In this document: positions 59,494 to 64,000 of the stretch, one piece after another
Numbering within the stretch: position 1 is the first letter of the stretch
How the letters are laid out: the number at the start of each line of letters is the position of its first letter
Assembly (NCBI GenBank): GCA_041391505.1
Contig: JAWKNW010000001.1
Location: 372,001 to 436,000 of the forward strand
Direction of reading: 5' to 3'
Length of the DNA: 64,000 nt
From: Rhodothermales bacterium
GTDB lineage: Bacteria > Bacteroidota > Rhodothermia > Rhodothermales > JAHQVL01
Made by a program: the position numbers and the translations under genes
The notes under the pieces: generated by a model
What the model was told of the DNA's origin: nothing
Databases searched by the model: none
What the model saw: only the letters and a program-made list of their open reading frames with translations

Positions 59494-60408
59494 ATGAACA
59501 CCCCGTATACTTCACGCCGGCATTTCCTCAAACAAGCGGCCGGACTGGGCGGCGCGATGCTGGCCTCCGGCGCTTCGCTCGCCGCGCTGAATCCGTTCGC
59601 GGCGCCGCGCATCGGCGTGCAGCTCTACACCCTGCGCGACCTGATGAAGGATGACTTCGAGGGCACCATCGAAAAGGTGGCGGCGATCGGGTACAAGGAG
59701 GTCGAGTTCGCCGGCTATTACGACCGCTCGCCGGATCAGGTGCGGGCGCTGCTCGACCGGCTCGGCCTCACGAGCCCGAGCGTCCACGCCGGCCTCGAAG
59801 GGCTTCGCGAGGACCTCGAGGGCAACCTGGACACCTACGCCCGGATCGGCCACACCTATGTAACCATCCCGGCGCTGCCGGGCGCCTTCGGCGGCCAGAT
59901 CGCGGCGGACGCCTGGCCGAAATTCGCCAGCGAGTTCAACACGATCGGGAAGGCGTGCAAGGCCCGCGGGCTGAAGCTGGCCTACCACAACCACAACTTC
60001 GAGTTCGCGCCAGTCGGCAACCAGACGGCCCTGGACGTCCTCCTGAGCCAGACCGACCCCGACCTCGTATCGTTCGAACTGGACCTCGCGTGGGCCTACA
60101 TCGGCGGCCAGGATCCGCTGGCCTGGTTCGACCGGTACCCGGGGCGCTTCGCGATGTGGCACGTGAAAGACGTGAAAGGCCCCGATGTCGTGGCGAAAGC
60201 CTTCAAGGAAACCCCGCGCGAGGCCTTCCGGGTCTTCGGCGAGCGGGTTTCGGCGGTCGGCGACGGCGACATCGACTTCAAGAAGATCTTCGCCGCGGCG
60301 AAAAAATCGGGCATGGAGCACTATTTCGTCGAAAACGACTTCCCGAAAGATGCGCTGGCGAACATCACGGCCAGTTACAAGAGCCTGTCGACCTGGGTGC
60401 CGGGCTGA
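59494..60408 (+). CDS. Tat-exported sugar phosphate isomerase/epimerase-like protein
   Basis: 304 aa with a twin-arginine signal SRRHFLKQ (residues 7-14) and a TIM barrel of the xylose-isomerase-like superfamily: IGVQLYTLRDLMKD, YKEVEFAGYY (metal-ligand E), LAYHNHNFEF, ELDLAWAYIGGQDP, MWHVKDVKG and YFVENDF (E). Such exported TIM barrels often work with ThuA- and quinoprotein-type proteins on 3-keto sugars, as encoded directly upstream here. A perfect 10-bp terminator with a T-rich tail follows. Substrate unknown. Confidence 0.9.
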   Translation: MNTPYTSRRHFLKQAAGLGGAMLASGASLAALNPFAAPRIGVQLYTLRDLMKDDFEGTIEKVAAIGYKEVEFAGYYDRSPDQVRALLDRLGLTSPSVHAGLEGLREDLEGNLDTYARIGHTYVTIPALPGAFGGQIAADAWPKFASEFNTIGKACKARGLKLAYHNHNFEFAPVGNQTALDVLLSQTDPDLVSFELDLAWAYIGGQDPLAWFDRYPGRFAMWHVKDVKGPDVVAKAFKETPREAFRVFGERVSAVGDGDIDFKKIFAAAKKSGMEHYFVENDFPKDALANITASYKSLSTWVPG

Positions 60409-60436
60409 TCCGCTCGCCGCATCGCGCCTTGAGCGA

Positions 60437-60480
60437 GAGGCCGGCTCCCTTCGAGGAAGCCGGCCTCGTTCATTTTATTT
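60437..60480 (+). terminator. intrinsic terminator with T-rich tail
   Basis: GAGGCCGGCT pairs with AGCCGGCCTC (60437-60446 with 60458-60467), followed by GTTCATTTTATTT. It lies 29 bp after the isomerase stop and is the clearest rho-independent terminator in the window. Confidence 0.8.
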
Positions 60481-60491
60481 CAGACGCCGGC

Positions 60492-60749
60492 TCATTCGCC
60501 GCAGTAACACCCCTCGCCAATCCATTCACCGCGCGGCGCGGCATTACACGTCGTCGACGTAACCCCCAGGCCGTTGCGATCCTGGGTAATGACCTGGTTC
60601 GTGAAGCCGCGGCATACGTCGTATTCCTCATCCGTCGGCGCATCGTCGCCGCCGAGAAGCCCACAGCCCACGCTGAAGAGGCCGATGGAGAGGAGCAGGA
60701 TAAAAAGCAGTCGCCGTACGGCCAGCAGGGACAGATGCATCATTGACAT
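60492..60749 (-). CDS. small cysteine-containing lipoprotein
   Basis: 85 aa. A hydrophobic N-terminus (LLFILLLSIGLFSVGC) ends in a lipobox-like SVGC, after which a mature part contains Asp/Glu and several cysteines (CRGFTNQ, TTCNAAPRG, CYCGE at the end). No family is recognised. It is convergent to the isomerase gene, with the terminator between them. ATG choice is uncertain: the frame also allows MMHLSLL. A secretion role is suggested by the signal only. Confidence 0.5.
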   Translation of the reverse strand: MSMMHLSLLAVRRLLFILLLSIGLFSVGCGLLGGDDAPTDEEYDVCRGFTNQVITQDRNGLGVTSTTCNAAPRGEWIGEGCYCGE

Positions 60750-60921
60750 AGGTTATCCGGACCGTTCTAGGTCGTGTTTCTTGGTAGGATCGGACGCCGT
60801 GGCGCGTCTCACACAAGGGGGAAGCCGGAAAAGCACCGCGCCCGGCTCACGGCCATTGGTGAAATCTGTGGATTTCGCCTAGATTAGGGTCGCTGCAACC
60901 CGTCCATTGGAGATTACCCCT

Positions 60922-63900
60922 ATGTCCATGCGTTTCCCGTCGGCCCTCGCCCTGGCTCTGCTGACCCTGTGCTCGTTCACCCCGCCCTCGTTCCTTGACG
61001 ACCCGATCCGCACCGACGCCGGTCTGGTCTCCGGCATCGCCGGCGCGGACCAATCGGTGCGCGTCTACAAGGGCATCCCCTTCGCCGCTCCGCCGGTCGG
61101 CGACCTGCGCTGGAGCGCGCCGAAGCCGGCTCTCCCCTGGGACGGGGTCCGCGCGGCGGACCGGTTCGGGGCGAGTTGCATGCAGGCGTTGACTCGTTCG
61201 CGCGAGCCGTGGACCGAGGAGTTCATGGTGCAGAACGACGTCAGCGAGGACTGCCTCTTCCTTAACGTGTGGACCGCCGCCCGCCGGCCGAATGAAAAGC
61301 GACCGGTCATGGTGTACATCCACGGCGGCGCGTTCCAGGAGGGATCGGGCGAGGTGTCGGTGTACGATGGGGAAGCCTTTGCGAAAAAGGGTCTGGTGGT
61401 CGTGACGATCAACTACCGGATGGGCCTCTTCGGCTTCTTCGCGCACCCCGAACTGACCGCGGAGGCCGATGCGCATGCCTCCGGCAACTACGGCCTGATG
61501 GATCAGGTGGCGGCGCTGCAATGGGTGCAGCGCAACATCGCGGCCTTCGGCGGCGATCCGGCGCGCGTGACGATCGCCGGCCAGTCCGCCGGCGCGGCCT
61601 CCATCCATTACCTGACCGCCTCCCCCACGGCAGCCGGCCTTTTCCATCGCGCCATCGCCCAGAGCGGCTCCCGGGTGGGTGGATCGCTGCGCCTCCGGGC
61701 GGACGGCGAGGCGTCCGGCGCGGCCTTCGCTGAAGCGCGCGGGGCGAAAACCCTCGCGCAACTCCGCGCGATGCCGGCAGAAGACCTCATGAAGCCGGTG
61801 CAGAACCAGCCGCCGGCTCGCTTCGGCCCCATCATCGACGGGTACTTTTTGACGGAGGACGTCGCCGCCACGTTCGCGCGCGGCGCGCAGCACGACGTGC
61901 CGACGCTGACCGGGCTCAATGCGGACGAAGGCAGCGCCTCGCCGACCTATGGCCGGATCCCGGCCGCCGAGTGGCGCACGCAACTCGAACGGCGCTACGG
62001 CGCCGACACCGACGCCTTCCTGGCGCTGTACCCCGCCGGCACCGACGAGCAGGCCGGCACGTCGCAGATCGCCAGCAGCCGCGACCAGGGCGTCGTAGCC
62101 ATGTACCTGTGGGCCGAGGAGCGGGCCAGAACGGCGTCGACGCCGGCCTATCTCTACTATTTCGACCGCGGCATGCCCTGGCCCGAGTTTCCCCGCTTCG
62201 GCGCGTACCACACCGGCGAGATGCCGTACGTATTCAACAACCTCGATCGCGTGAAGCGGCCCTGGGAAGCGGTGGACCGCAAGCTGGCGGACCAGATGTC
62301 CTCGTACTGGGTGAATTTCGTGACGACCGGCAACCCCAACGGCCGCGGCCTCCCGGCGTGGGCCGCCTACGACGCCGGCGACGCGCCCTTCCAGCGTCTC
62401 GCGATCGACATCGCGCCCATGGCCCTGCCGGACCCGGACCGGTTTACCTTGCTTCGCAACGCGCTGATGCCCCACGCCGACGACTGGGCGGTATACCTGG
62501 GCGGCAAAGATCGCAGCCACTACTCACCGCTCGACCAGATCACCCCGGACAACGTGACCCGGCTGGAGGTGGCCTGGACGCACGATACCGGCGAGATGGG
62601 CGAGTACCAGGCCAACCCGCTCATCGTCGACGGGGTGCTCTACACGGCGACGCCGCGCCGGCTCGTCATCGCCCTGGACGCCGCCACCGGAGCAAAAAAA
62701 TGGACGTTCGACCCCTCGACCGAGACCCAGCAGCCGCTGGGCAACCGGCAGCGCGGCGTCGTCTATTTCGATGACGGAGGCAACGGACGCATCTTCTCCT
62801 CCGCCGGCGGACGGCTCTTCGCAATCGATGCGAAGACGGGCAAGCCCGTGCGGAGTTTTGGCGATAACGGGTCGATCCCGTTCTCCCAGAACACACCGGG
62901 GCTCATCTTCGAGGACCTGCTCCTCGTCTCCCCCACGGTCGGCGAACGCGAACCCGGCTCGATCCAGGCGTACGACGCCCGCACCGGCGAAAAACGCTGG
63001 CATTTCAACACGATACCGCGGCCCGGCGAATACGGCTACCGTAGCTGGCCGGCGGAGGCTTATAAAGTGATCGGCGGGGCGTCGGACTGGTCCGGCCAGG
63101 CGCTCGACGAGGCCCGCGGCATCCTGTACGCGTCCACCGAAACCGCCGGCCCCGACTTCTACGGCGGGGAGCGGCACGGGCAGAACCTGTTCGCCAACTC
63201 CGTCGTCGCCCTCGACGCGCGGACGGGCCGGCGGCTGTGGCACTACCAGATCGTGCACCACGACGTGCTCGACAAGGACCTGCCCACGCCCCCGACCCTC
63301 CTGACCGTCACCCACAACGGCCGGCGCGTCGACGCGCTGGCCCAGGGCACGAAACACGGACTCCTCTTCGTCTTCGACCGCGTCACCGGCGAGCCGCTCT
63401 GGCCCATCGAGGAGCGCCCGGTGATGCAGAGCAAGCTGGCCGGCGAGCTGCTGTCGCCCACCCAGCCGTTCCCGACCCGGCCGGCGCCGCTGATGCGCCA
63501 GGTGTACACGATGGATGAGGTGTCGAACATCTCTCCCGAAGCCCAGGCCCTCACCGCGGAGCGCATCGCCCGCTCCGGGTCCTACGGCGCCTTCCCCGCG
63601 CCGGATCTCAAGGAAGCCATCCTCTTCCCCGGCTACGACGGCGGTTTCGAATGGGGCGGCTCGGCCGCCGATCTCGACGGGGTCCTTTACACCAATATCA
63701 ACGAGATCCCCTGGTTCATCCAGATGATCGAGACCAAGAACGCCGATGGGAGCGACAAAACGGTGGGCGAGCGGACCTATCTGGGCCAGTGCGCCTCGTG
63801 TCACGGCGTCGATCGGGCCGGCAACCTCGCCGGCGGCTTCCCCTCGCTCGTGGATATCGGCGCGCGGAAGTCGCGCGAGGAGGTGACGCAGATCCTCACG

Positions 63901-64000
63901 ACCGGCTTCGGCCGCATGCCGGCCGCCAACCTGCGCGGCGGGCAGCTGAATGCCCTGCTCAACTATCTCTACGGCGTCCCCGAGACGCCGCCCCCGCCCC
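60922..64000 (+). CDS. fusion of type-B carboxylesterase, PQQ dehydrogenase and cytochrome c (runs off the window)
   Basis: Open reading frame without stop to the window end, at least 1,026 codons. A signal peptide (LALALLTLCSF) precedes a type-B carboxylesterase/para-nitrobenzyl esterase (about 30-505): HGGAFQEGSG, VTIAGQSAGAASIHYL with S222, E336 in GLNADEGS and H430 in AYHTGEMPYVF, giving a complete triad. At about residue 520 a PQQ-dependent dehydrogenase begins (DWAVYLGGKDRSHYSPLDQI, DDVTRLEVAWTHDTGE-like, LIVDGVLYTATPRRLVIALDA and RLWHYQIVHHDVLDKDLP). It contains a c-type haem site CASCHG at 957-962. The reading frame is continuous across the join, checked at several positions. The esterase could release an alcohol or sugar that the dehydrogenase then oxidises. 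Exact chemistry unknown. Confidence 0.82.
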   Translation, partial: MSMRFPSALALALLTLCSFTPPSFLDDPIRTDAGLVSGIAGADQSVRVYKGIPFAAPPVGDLRWSAPKPALPWDGVRAADRFGASCMQALTRSREPWTEEFMVQNDVSEDCLFLNVWTAARRPNEKRPVMVYIHGGAFQEGSGEVSVYDGEAFAKKGLVVVTINYRMGLFGFFAHPELTAEADAHASGNYGLMDQVAALQWVQRNIAAFGGDPARVTIAGQSAGAASIHYLTASPTAAGLFHRAIAQSGSRVGGSLRLRADGEASGAAFAEARGAKTLAQLRAMPAEDLMKPVQNQPPARFGPIIDGYFLTEDVAATFARGAQHDVPTLTGLNADEGSASPTYGRIPAAEWRTQLERRYGADTDAFLALYPAGTDEQAGTSQIASSRDQGVVAMYLWAEERARTASTPAYLYYFDRGMPWPEFPRFGAYHTGEMPYVFNNLDRVKRPWEAVDRKLADQMSSYWVNFVTTGNPNGRGLPAWAAYDAGDAPFQRLAIDIAPMALPDPDRFTLLRNALMPHADDWAVYLGGKDRSHYSPLDQITPDNVTRLEVAWTHDTGEMGEYQANPLIVDGVLYTATPRRLVIALDAATGAKKWTFDPSTETQQPLGNRQRGVVYFDDGGNGRIFSSAGGRLFAIDAKTGKPVRSFGDNGSIPFSQNTPGLIFEDLLLVSPTVGEREPGSIQAYDARTGEKRWHFNTIPRPGEYGYRSWPAEAYKVIGGASDWSGQALDEARGILYASTETAGPDFYGGERHGQNLFANSVVALDARTGRRLWHYQIVHHDVLDKDLPTPPTLLTVTHNGRRVDALAQGTKHGLLFVFDRVTGEPLWPIEERPVMQSKLAGELLSPTQPFPTRPAPLMRQVYTMDEVSNISPEAQALTAERIARSGSYGAFPAPDLKEAILFPGYDGGFEWGGSAADLDGVLYTNINEIPWFIQMIETKNADGSDKTVGERTYLGQCASCHGVDRAGNLAGGFPSLVDIGARKSREEVTQILTTGFGRMPAANLRGGQLNALLNYLYGVPETPPPP

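Noticed and set aside
60847..62520. 557-codon minus-strand ORF near the right end
   Set aside because: Opposite the esterase part of the fusion gene, which shows a catalytic triad in the plus-strand frame; the plus frame is simply open at the window edge.
1..64000. tRNA or rRNA genes
   Set aside because: No cloverleaf-like or rRNA-like conserved sequence was noticed in any intergenic gap; most gaps are too short or filled by repeats.

Overview
The window is GC-rich bacterial DNA. It most resembles a marine, high-GC relative of Bacteroidota (Rhodothermales/Rhodothermota type). This is inferred from gene content: HU-like and SPOR-domain envelope proteins, a metallophosphoesterase fused to a BamA-like barrel, a Pycsar-type TM effector, Tat-exported sugar isomerases, ThuA/quinoprotein fusions, and starts that mostly lack Shine-Dalgarno sequences. 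No rRNA or tRNA gene was seen. Long antisense ORFs on the opposite strand of real genes are treated as GC shadows.

Left part (1-8.2 kb): a sugar-1-phosphate nucleotidyltransferase and a TrpB2-type tryptophan synthase beta chain, then a decayed accessory island. The island holds a tandem array of about ten 29-32 bp hairpin-bearing repeats, a frameshifted remnant of a dTDP-sugar 3,5-epimerase, and a visibly AT-richer 4.4 kb stretch. On the plus strand that stretch reads as one large NTPase-like gene broken by many frameshifts and stops.

Core part (8.2-38 kb): housekeeping and envelope genes. These are a HAD phosphatase, a SET-domain protein plus fructosamine-kinase pair, an LMW phosphatase, xseA and xseB, a YjbQ-like protein, an SDR, TPR proteins, a Pycsar-effector-like membrane protein in tandem with an MBL-fold hydrolase, an SdiA-regulated protein, the phosphoesterase-barrel lipoprotein, a GDPD-like esterase, PhoX, folB, a PfkB kinase, two DUF883-like proteins, a ~1,010-residue TPR protein coupled to an outer-membrane barrel, HU and HU-SPOR proteins, an ExbB/ExbD pair and a tandem-duplicated amidohydrolase.

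Catabolic part (39-52 kb): a tightly packed plus-strand run of beta-propeller, putative alpha/alpha-toroid enzyme, TIM-barrel isomerase, two MDR dehydrogenases, creatininase-family hydrolase, aldo/keto reductase, GH97 glycosidase and GH42-like glycosidase. It has several ATGA overlaps and lies next to a divergent class III aminotransferase. It looks like a pathway for an uncharacterised glycoside or amino sugar, without SusC/SusD.

Right part (52-64 kb): cydB and cydA (cydA carries a one-base frameshift in a G run), a 3-methyladenine-DNA glycosylase, a giant ThuA-quinoprotein-PKD-cytochrome c protein, a Tat-exported TIM-barrel isomerase, a small lipoprotein, and an open-ended fusion of a type-B carboxylesterase to a PQQ dehydrogenase with a c-type haem site.

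Two sequence-level themes run through the window. The first is a family of 7-bp-periodic intergenic repeats (GGTTCAA, GGATCGA, GGTCATT, GGATGCA types). Each locus has a plus-sense arm followed by a complementary arm, so it can fold into a long hairpin; at least eight loci are present. The second is a recurrent GTATAT(T)C-type motif 35-100 bp upstream of at least six starts, probably a promoter element.
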